A stretch of DNA of 64,000 nt from Pyrenula massariospora (lineage: Eukaryota > Ascomycota > Eurotiomycetes > Pyrenulales > Pyrenulaceae), in NCBI GenBank assembly GCA_021030905.1, contig JAGFMI010000023.1, positions 1-64,000 of the forward strand, read 5' to 3'. Positions 1 to 12,609 of this stretch are shown piece after piece (the first letter of the stretch is position 1; each line of letters starts with the position of its first letter). Under the pieces are notes generated by a model. It worked only from the letters and a program-made list of their open reading frames with translations, ran no database searches and was not told where the DNA came from. A program made the position numbers and the translations under genes.

Positions 1-74
<74 letters not shown>
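1..74. repeat. (ATT)n microsatellite
   Basis: About 24 perfect ATT units open the window, and the array may extend beyond its left edge. It grades directly into the AT-rich desert. No coding or regulatory role can be read from it. Confidence 0.97.
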
Positions 75-77
<3 letters not shown>

Positions 78-3000
78 ATTTGTATTTAAGTATAAATTAG
101 TTTTATTAATGTTATGCGAGTTAATTTTGTTGAAGATAACCCTTTTTTTTTTTTTCTTTAATTTTTTTTTTTTTTAAATTTTTAATTTTTTTGAGGGACG
201 TTCTTCTTTCTTTTTTTTATTTATAAATTATTAATTAATTTTTTTAAGCGTTTCTTAAAGTAAGTAATTTATATTTATAAAATTCTTTATCTTTTTTTTA
301 TTAAACTTTTCCTTTTTTGTTCCATTTTTTATGTAGTTTATATTTATTTTATTTTAATAGATAAATTAGATGGAATTTGTTGAAAAATTTTTAATAAAAA
401 ATTTTAATATATTTATTATATTAAAAGATATAAATATAAATTTTTATAAATTGCGCTGTATTTATTTATATTAAATTAAATTTATAATTATAAAATAAAA
501 ATTTTTTACAAGAAGGTGAAAAAATTTTTATTTTATTTAAAAAATAAGTTAAAATGTATTAGTTTTTATACTTTTAATATCTTTATATTTATTAACTTTA
601 TATTTTAATAATTTAATTAAATTTATAGAGCTATTTGAGAATTGAAAAAATAATATTTTATAATTATAAAAAAAAAAATTTTTTTTTCTATAAAAAAAGA
701 GAAGAAAAAAAAAGAAGAAAAAAAAAAAAAAAGAAAAAAAAGAAGAAAAAAAAGATAAAAAAATAAAAAATATTTTTAAAGAATGACCTTTTTAATTATT
801 TATTGTTATTTAATAATATTTAAAAAAACTTTTTAATAAGATTATTGATATTATTTTTAAATAATATTTTTTAAATTTTTTAGAAATATATAAATATATT
901 ATTTTTTTATAAATATATTAAATACGCTACTTTTTTTATAATTATATTAATTTATTATTTTTAAGTTTTAAGTTATAGATTTTAAGCTCGATTTATTTAT
1001 TTTTAAATATTTAAAAATATATTTATTTACTCGATTTTATCAATTTAAATATATAAAAATATTAAATATATAAATAAAGAAAAGAAAAAATTATTATAAA
1101 AAAAATTAAGTTGTTTAAACTTTACAGACTTAAAAATATATGAAAATGTTTAAATTGTTGTTAATTAAAAAATTTTATAAATTTATTTATAATCATTTTA
1201 TTTGTTAATAAATAGTTTATTTTAAATAAGCTTTTTATATAATTTTAATGTAACTATATATTCTATATATTTATATATTTTAATTAAGTTTATATTTGTT
1301 TATTTTTATTTACTATTAAATAAATAATTTATTAATTATTATAAAGTAGGCGATATAATTATTTTAATTTTAAAATAAACTTTTAAAAAAAGCGTTGGAG
1401 TATTATTAATTTTTTTATTATTTATTTAAATGATAAAAATTTTATTTTAATAATTAATATTGTTATCGTAATTTAATATAAAGTTTTTTAAAAAATAAAT
1501 TTTTTAAATAAAATAAAGATATATTCTTGCGATGATTTATATATTTTTTTATTATTTATAAAAAAAATATTATTTAATATTATAAAAAATTAACTTTTTT
1601 AATATTTGTTGTTATATTATATTGCTAAAAAGTACTATTTATATAAATATTTAATTATTTAATTCGCTATATTTATATATATTTAATTAAAATTTATAAA
1701 AAAGTATAAAAACTTTACGGCTGCGAAGATAATATTTAGTTTAATTATAATAATATTATATAAAATAAATTTTATTTTTTTTTAATATTTATAAATAAAG
1801 GAGTGGACAATTTAATTTAAATTTTTTATAAATTTTTTAATAAGTAATAAAGTGTACGAAGATTATTTAATTTATTTATTTAAATAAAAATATTTTATAA
1901 TACGATCAATATAGTTGTTATAAATTAATTATATTTTATAAATTTTTTTATTTTTAATGACTTTGATGTTAAAAAACTATTTAATATTTTTATTAATATA
2001 TGTATTATATTTATTTATAATTTTTATAAATAGTTTTTAAATAAACTTTTTATTATATTTTTTATAAAATAATAAAAAATTATTTATATAGAATAAAACT
2101 ATAATTTTTTTTTTATTTATTTTAAAATAGATATAGTTTTTTTACAATTAAATAAAAATTTAGCTGCCTTAAAAAGAATAAAAATTTTTTAAATTAAAAT
2201 AATAATAACTCTCTTAAACTATATAAAGTTTATTTAAATTTTGTATATTTATTAAATTTTTTAAATTTATTTAAAAGTTTATATATTATTACTTTTTTTA
2301 TATTTTTATATTTAAAAAGACGTTAATAATATTTTTTATATATATTTTAAATTAAAATATATAGTAAGTATTACAATTATTTAAGAAAAATATATAGTAA
2401 ATATTGCAGTGTATATATTTTTTATTATTATTATAAATTGTAAATTTTTATAAATATAAATATAAATTTTATATCGCTATAGATATTTTTTTTATTAAAT
2501 TTATAAATATATATTTATTTTAAAAATATAGAGTTAATTATACTGTGTACTCAGTCGATTTTTTTTTAAATTTTTTTATTTATAAAATTTTATATTTTTT
2601 TATATATTGTTTTTTAAAATTGAGTTTTAAAAAAATAATTTTTAAACTTAAAGATAATTTTTAATAATTTATAAAATTTATCTTTATAAAGGCGAATTTT
2701 AATAATTATTTAATATTTTAAATAAATATATTTTGTATTTATTATAGCTATTATAATATAATAAATTATTTAATAGCGACTTAAAAGTCCTTTACTTAAA
2801 AAAAAAGTATTTAAAAATTATTATAGTATTTTAAAAGTTTTTATGAATGTAATCGCTGTTAATTTATTTTATTTATTAAATTTAAATATCTTATTCGCTA
2901 ACTTTTTATTTAATTTTAATTATATATTTAATAGTATTATTAAATTATTAATAATAATTATATTATTAACTATTTTTATATTTTTTAATAATAAATTAAT

Positions 3001-6000
3001 TAACGGCGAGTCTACCTTGCTCTTTTTTAAATTAATTTAATTAATATTATTAACTTAATTTGGAAATTATATTTACTTAAAAGTATTATGTGTTTATTTA
3101 AAAGTTTTAATTATATATTTAAATATATTTATTGTATTTAAATTTAATTTTTTTAATTTTAAACAATTATTTTAAAGACCTTATAGTTTTTTATTTTTAA
3201 AATTTAATATATTTTTTAATATTAAAAGAGCTTTTAAAAAAATATTTTAAGTATTTATACAATCTTTTGGATTAGTAAATTTATTATTTATTTTTAAACT
3301 AACTATTTAAAGTGTGTCTATAAATTTTTCTTTATTAATAAAAAAAATTTTAAAAGGTTTATATTTTGATATTAAAATAAATTTATTTATAAATAAAATT
3401 ATATTGTGAGTGCTCAGTGTATTTATTTATTTTTTATTTATTTTATAAAATATATATTTATTAAATTTAACGTTTCTTATTGTAAAGACTTAATTAATAA
3501 AAAAAATTTAAATTTAATATAAATTGGTAGCTTTATAATCCACTAAATAGTTAATATAAATTTTAAGATTAATTTTAAAGCTCCGTCTATTTTTATATAT
3601 TTTTTTTTATAAATAAATAAACTTTATAGTCGTATATATATATTTTTTTTAAATTTAATTTTAAATTTTTATTGAGGCAGTATTATATATTTAATTAATA
3701 TTATTAAAAAAATTTTAAAATTATTAAATTAATAGTTTATTTGGTAAATAGTAATTATATATTTAATTTAAATTTATATTATAAAGATATGTTTTTGTAG
3801 AATATATTTTTAATTATAATTTCTTTAAAAGGTTAACTGTTATATGTATTTTGATAGTTTTTTTTTATAATTTTTGACTTATTTATTTTAAATTACTATT
3901 AAATTTATAGATATAAAAGGGGATAAATTTAAACTCGATACTTAAACTCTATATTTATTTTTTATATAATATTTAATTATATTTATAAGCTTTAATTATA
4001 TTTCTATTTCTATTTTAATGTATTTTATATATAACTAAATTATATTATTTATAAATTTAAATTTTAAAAATTCGAATTAAGGGCGCAATAAATATATTAT
4101 TTTTTTTTAAAAAAATTTTATATATAATTTACTGCTGAATTTATTTTTAAATATTAAAAATTATTTTAAGCTGTTAAAATTTTTTAAATAATTAAAAAAA
4201 TTTTAATAGATTTAATAAAATAATTTTTAAATAAAATTAAGCGAATATGCGTAAAAAATTATTTATTTAATATAAATTTATACATAATATTTATATTTAA
4301 ATTATTAAATTATTAAATTTTTTTAATTTTAACTTTTTGCGATTTTAAAGTTAAATATTTTAATAACTTTATTTTAAAATAGTCTATTTTAAGATGTTAA
4401 GAAAACTTTAAATTTTTACATTTTTAAAAATATTTTATTTATTTATTATTATCGATAAATAAATTTATATCTATATATATTTTTAATAAATTATATAAAA
4501 ATTTTATAAAAATATTGAAATAGATTAAAAAAACTTTATATTTAAAAAATATAAATTTAAAGTATAATTTTAGCTATTTTATAATAATACTCTTTTTTAA
4601 TAAGTCGTAGTAAAATATATAATTTAATTTATAAATTTAAAATTCTTTTTTTTTTTAAATAAACTATAAATATTATATTAATATAAAATCTTTTAATAAT
4701 AGCGATCTTTTTAAGTGCTAAATTTTTTATATATTTATCTTTTTTTTTATAAAGTGTTTTTTTTAATATATATATTTTTTAATTATTAATTAAGTAGCTT
4801 ACTATATCTATCTCGACGGTATTATTTAAATTTATTTATTTAAAAATTTTAAAAATAAATAAAGTTTTATTGTTTATAAAGTATATTACTTTATAATTGT
4901 TAAGTAAAATATTATTAATAAAAAAATATTTTAAGAAGTTGAATGTTATAAATATCCTTAAAATTTTTATAAATTTATTAAAATTAAATAGTATAATATT
5001 AATCGAGCTTAAATAAAATAGTTTTAATATATTTAATTTATTTAATATTTTGAAGTTGCTCTATAAATTTATTTAATTAGTTTTTTTTTTAAATTTTTTA
5101 AATAGTGTGGTGTGTTTAAGGTATTTAAAAGTTTTTATAATTTAAATTTAGCGATATTTATTATACTTTTTAATAATATTTATAATAATATATAATAAAT
5201 TTCAATATATTAAAAAACTTTAAATATAAAACTTTTAACTATATAGATAGTTAATTTTTTATTTATTTTTTTTTATTACTTTTTAAACATTATAAATATT
5301 TTATTTTATATTTTATTATATAAATATAGAGTATATTTATATAGATAAATAGTAAATATTTTATTATATTTATTAAATATTAATATTTTTTTATTTAAGG
5401 TAGAATTGTGTAAATGGTTTGCTATTTATATATTTTTTTATTTAAAAGCAATTTTAACAAAAATTGCTTTTAAAAAGATTTTAATATTAAATAAATCTTT
5501 AAACTTTAAAATTTTATATTCTTTTATTTATAAATAAATTTTTTATTAAGTAGTAAGTTAATAGTTAAGTTTAATTAAATTTTAATAAATTTATTAAAGT
5601 GTTCGATTGTACTCGCCGTATATAAAATTAATTATTTAAAAATTAATAGATATTATTAACTTTTTAAAAATTTTAATAAGCTTGTAAAGCAATCATTTTT
5701 TTATTTTAAAAATTATTATTAATTTAATAGTGATAAAAATTTAAATATTAATTATAATATTAATATAAATATTTATAATATTATAAAATTTAAATTTATA
5801 TTTCTACTTATTATATTTATAATTATATATTTAATTTAGATATTTGATTTTAATATTAAATTTTTTCTTAATATAATCTTAAAATAGTTATTTATAAATT
5901 TATTTTTTAAAAGTTATCGTAAATTTGCGGTTAAATAAAAAAATTTTATTTAATAATGCGAGCTTAAAATTGAATTTGTTTTAAATTTAATAATTTTTTA

Positions 6001-6360
6001 CAACATATTACAATTTTTAAATTTATTAAAATTAGTTAAAATGAGTATAAAGCTTTTACTTAAAAATAATTAAATAAAAATTTATTAAATAAATAAATAA
6101 AAAGAGATAAAACGAAGAAATATTTATTTATTATTTTAAAACTTTTAAATAACAGTAAAAAAGCTTATTTAATTAAAATAAAAATTTATATAAAGAAATC
6201 TCTATAATAAATTAATATATTAAATTTATAATTATTAAATAAAAATAGTAAATACGAGGGATTATATATTATTTTTTATTATTTTATTTATATTTAGCAA
6301 ATAGGTGAATTTTATTTGCGAATTTAAAAAATAATATTTGTTTAAATTTAGCACGTTTTT
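1..6360. other. AT desert, probably RIP-degraded repeat DNA
   Basis: This 6.3-kb stretch is almost entirely A and T, with long A/T runs, a purine tract near 690-770 and stops in every frame. The longest open frame (65 codons near 2.84 kb) encodes only a low-complexity F/I/L/N string and is not credible as a gene. The few remaining C and G bases often sit in CpG or GpC steps, while CpA looks scarce. Repeat-induced point mutation in ascomycetes converts C to T mainly in CpA within duplicated DNA and leaves such isochores. No transposon domain survives to identify the parent sequence. Composition changes abruptly near 6.36 kb. Confidence 0.85.
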
Positions 6361-7634
6361 ATTTTATTGTATAGACGACAATAAGCATATCGCTTGACAG
6401 CTACAATACGAGACGGAAGCCTTATGCGCCTCTTTCTGGGCCTAAAAATGATGCTAAGTTGTCGCACGGGATTTGGGGTCGTGCTCTTCTTAATATGGGA
6501 AAGATATCGTCGCTGTCGGACTCAGACTATGATTGCTGTGGCGGCCTGAAACATTTTGGCCCCTATCATGGAAGCAAGTTTTCTCCTTGCTGAGCCTAGT
6601 CTGTGAACAGCATGCACTTCGTGCAGGCAGCGAATATCAGTGGGGGCTGACAAGGCTGAAGCACTTCTGTAATGAGGCGCTTTGGAGGAGTTATGAACAT
6701 GTTCCTCTCCTGGGGCCAGTCGAAGATAGGAGCTACGGCATGACTTCGGGGATGCTGCGGCCAAGAGGAAAAAGGGAGAACGTCAAAAGGGCGGCTTGAT
6801 TAAAAGTTCCGGTAGCCAGGGCGGGCTTAGAAGTACTCTTAGGCTTAGAGACGCTAATAAAATTTTTATTGTATAATTCAACGGACGATATTGCATGATA
6901 ATAGAAAGTGACGAATATTCAGCCATATCCCATAAATGCAGAATACTCTTGTGTCTATATTGCGGGAAGGGGAGCTGCATTTCCCGGACACGATGGTCAC
7001 CTCAAAGTAAACACCATCTTTACCTATTTGATCAAAGCATCAGAGATGACGCAGGACCTTCTTCAATGGAAGAGCCTTGGAAGTGTAGAAGTGCTGATAG
7101 GATGGAGCCGAAGCAGTAAAAAGTATAGCTGACGAGGCATAAGTCCCCCCACTCCATCTCCGCCGAACGTACTGCTGTCACAGAGCATCACTTGAGCAAG
7201 GATACAGAGTGGTTCGGACTAAGTTGACAGCTCACGATCATCCCGACTAATACCTTGTCTACGTTCCGTTCCACGGCTCCAACGCATCCTAGTTGGCGGC
7301 CCGAAGGCCGTAGATTCTCACCAAGTCCATGCTACCGTTCAGGATTCTCAAATCAGAAAGGTAACGTGAACGTAGCTAGCTCTATGATTTACTATATTGT
7401 CCTAGCATCGCAAATCGAAAAGACTGATGGCTCAAAAACTCACTTTTCCATTTTTAGCTCTGAAGTACCTTGATAAGGCAAGCAAGCACAATATTTTGTT
7501 CGGGCTCTTGCACCGTACATAGCATATTTCATTCTTTCCATTTGTCCTTATCGAGTCAAATTTCAACACGTATAGCACGCCCCGTTCTAGCTTACCGTTC
7601 TCAAACACATTTAATTTGCTTCGTACGAACGCTT
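6361..7634. other. intergenic, no gene recognised
   Basis: This is balanced-composition DNA between the AT desert and the 3' end of the 798-aa gene. Short open frames exist on both strands (for example 6533-6799 plus and 6895-7119 plus), but they overlap each other, have biased composition and show no family motif. The segment may hold the 3' UTR of the downstream minus-strand gene. Confidence 0.6.
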
Positions 7635-10028
7635 TCAATCCTTCCTCGATGCAAACGCGTTCCCTTCAGGCGCTTTGCCAATCTTCGCCATCTCTATCAG
7701 CTCCTCGCACTTAAAGATCGAGTTCTCAGGAGACCACGGCTCAAATGGTTTCTTGCGATAGATGGGATGCTCCCAGTCTGCTGCCGCCTCCCCTGCCACC
7801 TGTGGTAGAGCCGTAACTTTTTCTGGTCCATCCTCATTTGAAGCTTTGGGCTGTTGTAGTGTTTCGCTGTACTGGAACGGTGACACCAACTCTCGAGTGC
7901 CGGCACGGTCTGTGGTAGGCGCCTCGCCAAAGACTGCGACATGGCGGTTTTGCTCAGGTGAAGACACGGCTAGACCGATGGGCAACGACAATCCTGCTTT
8001 GACGGCTTCGACACTCATAGGTGGAGGGGGCGACGGTAGTGAGAAGTCAGGTCCGGTGCGAGAACCCGGTATAAGAGGTTTGTTCACCGCTTCGCCCGTG
8101 TCTTTGAGAAATTTCTTGCGCGCTTCACGCATAGGCGCTTGGATTGAGAGGCGGAAGAACTGCTGGAGCCCATGAGGAGACTTGTCTCCGTCTGACCTGT
8201 TCCTCAATACCATCCTACTTTTCGCTCTTCGTAGGGTCTCGGACATGTGGCGCTCGGGTGCGGCAGAGGTAGGAGAGCCAGTGTTCAAATCGGGTTCCTG
8301 ATTTGAATTTGTTGAGAAGCAGGGTTGAGGTATTTTGACGGCAATAGGTGCCTCAGGAGCCCTCACGGTAGTTGCATTCGAATCAGAGTGGGAGCGACCA
8401 GAGAGAACAGTGGAAGTTAGGGTGAGAGAAGTCAAAGAAGAGTCTCTAGACAGGGAAGTAGAGGTTGGGATCCGACGCATAGTCAACTCCCTTCCTGTCG
8501 GGGTTCTGAACGAGTATGGTGAAGTCGGAGTAAGGGGAGATGAGTCAGGATCGTAGGCACCTAGGCCCGTGGCCATCGAAGACAAAGCCATTCTCCGTTT
8601 GTAAGGTTTTGGAAAAGGAGCAGACGCTGGCGGTGTGACTGGTTGTGAGAAAGTGCTGCTATTGCCGTTGGTGCAAATGGAAGAAGCTGCGGACGAGATG
8701 GGAGAGATGTCACGACCAAATTCGAGTGTGGTTGAGCTGATACTATGACGTTTCTTTTTGCTGAGAGAAAACTTTGAAATGCCTTTAGCAAGCTTGCTTC
8801 GCGGGGTCAGATGCTCAGTGTTCGAGAGTGGTTTGATAGTTTCGCGACTGCCTGTTTGGATCCTTGCTATACGAGAGGCATCGAGAGTGCTCTGGCTAGG
8901 ATATTCGAAAAAATCGGGACTGGAGGTGTTGCTATGGGCCGAAGCATCGACATAGCTTTCCTCCGACTTATTGTCGCAAGATGCTTCGTTGGCATGCTCT
9001 TCAAGCGCTACAAGAGCAGATGATGGATATACTGGAAAACTGAAATTCGGTATTGCTCCGATCACCCTCTGTGTTGCGTGCGTCCTTCTATGACCGAGTT
9101 GCGATCCCGTCTTCACACGAGGGTTATTCGATGTTTGTAATGCTTGGGGATCGCTGCTACTTTGGTGAGGGTCTCTGGCAGCTTTGTGATAGACTCCAAT
9201 ACCACCTGTTGGTTGATGGGTGAATGGTTGTTCACTCGATATAAGAGGGTGAGAGTGAGAATACTCTTGTAATGATGTACACTTCACATGAGGAAAGTGT
9301 GGTCGTGGAGGTCTGCGGAGGCTGGTTCGCCGTTCAAAGTCGTTTAGATCAAAATTGTCAATGTCGGAGTCATCTGAATAATCACCCGAAGATATTTCAG
9401 ACGTAGACAGGTATCCATCTCCGATCGTACATTTTTCGTCAGTGTGGCCATGCTCATCAGAAATCTCGGAATGTAGACAGAGATAGCTCTGCAATTCGTC
9501 ATTCTCTTTAGAATTGTGATCCTCGTCACCATTGGATGTAAACCGGGAATGGTCTCGACTCCGAACCTGGAAAAGGCTGGGTGGATCTTGATCGATGTGT
9601 TCACTTTGCACCTGCCGCTTTTGTATTGCTCTTAGAGGAAAGCTCACATGCCGAGGAAGACAGTTTTGGCTGCTGTATGAGGAGGGGCGTAGAGGGCTTC
9701 GTAAGGGAAAGGGACGCAAAGATGGCAAGCCTTGGCCCAAAGTGTCGACTTCAGCCGTGTCAACCTCAACCGTGTCGACTTCAACCGTACTCGTTATCGG
9801 AGAATTCTGGGGTAATCCATTTGAAGGCGACTTGGTGACCGTACGGGCTCTCAAGGACTCAACCTCTTCCTGGACTTTTTTCTCAACGTTTTCCTCATAT
9901 TGCTGCACTAATTCGAGATCGCAGTCGGGGCTTGCTTGCCAGTCCTCAACAATTTGCTGAAGCTGAGTCAGCATCACCTCCATGGTCGGCAACGATACTT
10001 CATCTTTGAGCTCCGGTGTGTCGACCAT
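7635..10028 (-). CDS. unrecognised 798-aa Ser/Pro-rich protein
   Basis: A single long exon read on the minus strand. An upstream GTG is in frame, but the ATG at 10028 (MVDTPELKDE) is the likely start. I do not recognise the family. The first ~80 residues look helical and acidic (LTQLQQIVEDWQ, then EENVEKKVQEEVESLRA) and could form a short coiled coil. Near residues 80-95 there is a small tandem repeat of the type TVEVDT. Most of the rest is Ser/Pro/Thr-rich and probably disordered, with basic patches (for example LSKKKRHS). The C-terminus is more ordered-looking (HPIYRKKPFEPWSPEN, then KCEELIEMAKIGKAPEG). There is no signal peptide or membrane segment. The length and the absence of stops argue for a real gene; the function is unknown. 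Confidence 0.75.
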   Translation of the reverse strand: MVDTPELKDEVSLPTMEVMLTQLQQIVEDWQASPDCDLELVQQYEENVEKKVQEEVESLRARTVTKSPSNGLPQNSPITSTVEVDTVEVDTAEVDTLGQGLPSLRPFPLRSPLRPSSYSSQNCLPRHVSFPLRAIQKRQVQSEHIDQDPPSLFQVRSRDHSRFTSNGDEDHNSKENDELQSYLCLHSEISDEHGHTDEKCTIGDGYLSTSEISSGDYSDDSDIDNFDLNDFERRTSLRRPPRPHFPHVKCTSLQEYSHSHPLISSEQPFTHQPTGGIGVYHKAARDPHQSSSDPQALQTSNNPRVKTGSQLGHRRTHATQRVIGAIPNFSFPVYPSSALVALEEHANEASCDNKSEESYVDASAHSNTSSPDFFEYPSQSTLDASRIARIQTGSRETIKPLSNTEHLTPRSKLAKGISKFSLSKKKRHSISSTTLEFGRDISPISSAASSICTNGNSSTFSQPVTPPASAPFPKPYKRRMALSSMATGLGAYDPDSSPLTPTSPYSFRTPTGRELTMRRIPTSTSLSRDSSLTSLTLTSTVLSGRSHSDSNATTVRAPEAPIAVKIPQPCFSTNSNQEPDLNTGSPTSAAPERHMSETLRRAKSRMVLRNRSDGDKSPHGLQQFFRLSIQAPMREARKKFLKDTGEAVNKPLIPGSRTGPDFSLPSPPPPMSVEAVKAGLSLPIGLAVSSPEQNRHVAVFGEAPTTDRAGTRELVSPFQYSETLQQPKASNEDGPEKVTALPQVAGEAAADWEHPIYRKKPFEPWSPENSIFKCEELIEMAKIGKAPEGNAFASRKD

Positions 10029-11264
10029 GACCGGCTTCACCAATGCGGGTGAATAATGGCCGTAAACGCAATCGTGAAAGTGTGAGAACTGAAAGCGTCA
10101 TTCAAATGCAACTGGTAAGTGAACGTGGGTGCTCTGTTAATCTTTCGGCACACGTGACAAACAGCTTCGCTTCATCACCGGTGCCTCAACTACCAAAGTG
10201 GCTGGCAATGTGAAGTCGACGATGATCACATTAATTCCGATACAGCTCCTCGAGCGCCCGGCGGGGGGTTTTGGCGCCTCCTCCGCGCCTTCCAGGCAGG
10301 CTTCTGTCATTAATCGCGCTTGCTTCAAGTTTCTTGACAGGAGACCGTCACCTTATTTTAGTGCGTCACTGTTCTCGCTGAGGAACCCCTCACCTCTCAC
10401 TCTGTCCCATCGAAATGAAACTCGAAACCAAGTGAAGGAGATCTGAACAACCAAGTGGCCTCAAACTTTTCTTGCCAATATGACTTTTCTATTAGCCTTA
10501 AGGTGGACGCGGAAGTAACGCGTACCTAGATCCAAAACCTGTGTCCACCCTCGTCTAGATTCCGCCGTTGTTATACAGTAATGGGAAATTTCTTGTGGAA
10601 TAGAATACTACAACAAAGTACCATATCCGTCCGATGCTGACAATTGGTGATCCTGAAAATGCAAAAAATTGAATTGTTGGAGACGCTATAAAGCCTTTCA
10701 GACTGCATCTTTCTGTCTAAGGGTTAGGCGTCTTAATCAAAGCAAAAGTGATTGCAGATGTGAAGAGCTGGGCCATCGAAATGCCGTAGCAATGAGAGTA
10801 TACAGTGTGCCGTCAGATGGGATGCTCGTCTTCTGCAACGTATCTGGTGGCATGGTGTTGATGATGCTGGTGCGGAAGAGTAATCGTGGAGAAAGTCTGA
10901 CAGCACTATCACAAGCGTATGATTTTCAATCAATAGAGCTTAGCAGCAATAGGGGATCCGGAGGAGGGGGATCGAGACTCTGCACTTGAATAGACCATAA
11001 TACTAGTGATTCGTACCAAGATCAATTTCAAACGGGCACATGCAGAGACAAAATGCACATAGATTTCATGTCTATAATTCGTATCTGACCCAGCTTTGCT
11101 GATTTAGTCATGATAATGGCATGGGAATGATCGGAAAAGAAAGGGGAAGAAATTCCTCACTCAGACGTATTTCAAGGCCGGTCGAAACTACCTGCCCGAA
11201 CATCATTTCCATCTAGAGCCGCAGCGCCACAAGCCAATATCGCTTTCAAATCACATACATCCCA
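10029..11264. other. intergenic, no gene recognised
   Basis: Upstream region of the 798-aa gene and downstream region of the Ubc13 gene. A 106-codon open frame on plus (10669-10989) has no ATG-led, family-like content. No tRNA, repeat or recognised site was seen. Confidence 0.55.
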
Positions 11265-11869
11265 TCAAGTCATTGCATGAGTCCTGGTCCATTCCCTTGC
11301 AGTCTGAATTGCGGCTTCTTGGTCTTCTTTCCATCGCTGTGCTACATCATTGGCTAGTGGGTCATCTGGGTTTGGGGCACCAAGCAATGCTTGTATAGAG
11401 AGTAAAATCGTACGGATTTGAAGAGCAGGAGACCAATTGCCTGTGTTGAGTTAGCTGCCGTGAGTGGGACATCTGGTCGAAGTTTTCATACTCTTGAGGA
11501 CATCGAGACATATCCGCCCCAGCTTATCAATATTTGGATGGTAGATTTTGGTGAGGAACCGAATTTTAGGTGGCGTCATAGGATAGTCATCGGGCAAAAA
11601 TAGCTCAAGTTTGAATATTCCACCTGTTGTTGTCATGAATCCCTTCCAAGCATAAGAGCTAATTTGGGCGGTGTACCTTCATATGGAGACTGGGAAGGCC
11701 CGTGAATGTTGACATCGAAGTAACGCAGGTTATCTTCATGGGGTACTGCGCTGATTCCTGGCACACTAGCAACGTTAGAGTGAGGAGGGAAGTCTGAAAG
11801 AGATTCAATTCACGGTTCTGCCATTAATCGCTCCGTCTCCTTCACAATTCGTTTCGGTAGTGCCGCCAT
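11265..11869 (-). CDS. UBC13: ubiquitin-conjugating enzyme E2, Ubc13 type
   Basis: Four exons on minus: 11814-11869, 11677-11765, 11492-11623 and 11265-11440, with introns of 48, 53 and 51 nt, all GT-AG. Together they give a 150-aa protein, close to the usual size of about 150. It starts [16 protein letters not shown] and contains [10 protein letters not shown], the E2 core [13 protein letters not shown] and the C-terminal [11 protein letters not shown]-like segment (here [11 protein letters not shown]). The catalytic cysteine falls at residue 87, the position known for Ubc13. Ubc13 pairs with an Mms2-type variant E2 to build Lys63-linked ubiquitin chains in postreplication repair (known for the family). 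It is transcribed divergently from the Mtc5/Sea3 gene across about 740 bp. Confidence 0.96.
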
Positions 11870-12609
11870 GACGCTGGCCAAGCCAAATGATGGCGAGCAA
11901 CTCCAGCCAAGTTTCCACCGCACGTAGCAAGGTCTTAAGCGGGAAGGATTCGATATAGAGTTAACGATGCAGGTTGTCGTGGGGTCTTGGAGCGACTAAG
12001 TTCGAAGGTGCGAAAGGCGAAGATCGTGGACTTAGCGAAAGCAAAAAGCGTTCTCGCGCCTCCCGAAAAAGAGCAGGAGGCGCCAGAAAGAGAGCGTGGA
12101 CAAGTCACCAGCTCTGTAGTTCCCTCAAGCTCCGAATGAAGGTCTTTTCATGATCTCTGCAGAATTGTAAATGCCTTATTCTTTCCTGAACATGACTGAC
12201 TTTGCGATGTCATTTGGACGTGCTCGGCTTACCTTCCTACAAACCGCCTGCGGGCCTGGCGAAGAACAATCGAGTGGTATCTTGCCCGCCTCTGTACTAC
12301 TCCGTCGGGTCCATGGCGACCACCCTAGGAGAACGCAAATACGGCATCTCACTTGCCATTCATACCCAAATTTGATTACAGCAAGCCAACTTTGACTCAT
12401 CCATTTCTTTCCGGAATGTCTTTGGGCACAATGTCAGAGGGATATGACATGTGTCGAGAGAGACTTTCACTAGACGCGTCGCGTCCTTACTCAATCCTAT
12501 CCCTGAGGATTGGCCTGCGAGAATGCTCGCAAGCTAGAAGGTCGTCTAGATCTTGTGCCGATTGTAGGAAAGAAGGGTCTTAGGGCTATTCTTGTGAGAA
12601 GCTGCTAGT
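11870..12609. promoter_or_regulatory. divergent intergenic region between UBC13 and MTC5/SEA3
   Basis: This 740-bp gap separates two genes transcribed away from each other, so it should contain both promoters and both 5' UTRs. I see no clear TATA box or known operator. Small open frames inside it on both strands look like chance. Confidence 0.5.

Noticed and set aside
2843-3040. 65-codon open frame in the AT desert
   Set aside because: It encodes a low-complexity F/I/L/N string expected by chance in AT-only DNA and has no supporting signals.
1-6360. Possible mitochondrial insertion
   Set aside because: AT content would fit, but no mitochondrial gene, tRNA or intron motif could be seen; RIP fits better.
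6533-7119. Short plus-strand frames after the AT desert
   Set aside because: Frames overlap each other and the other strand, lack motifs and are within chance length.
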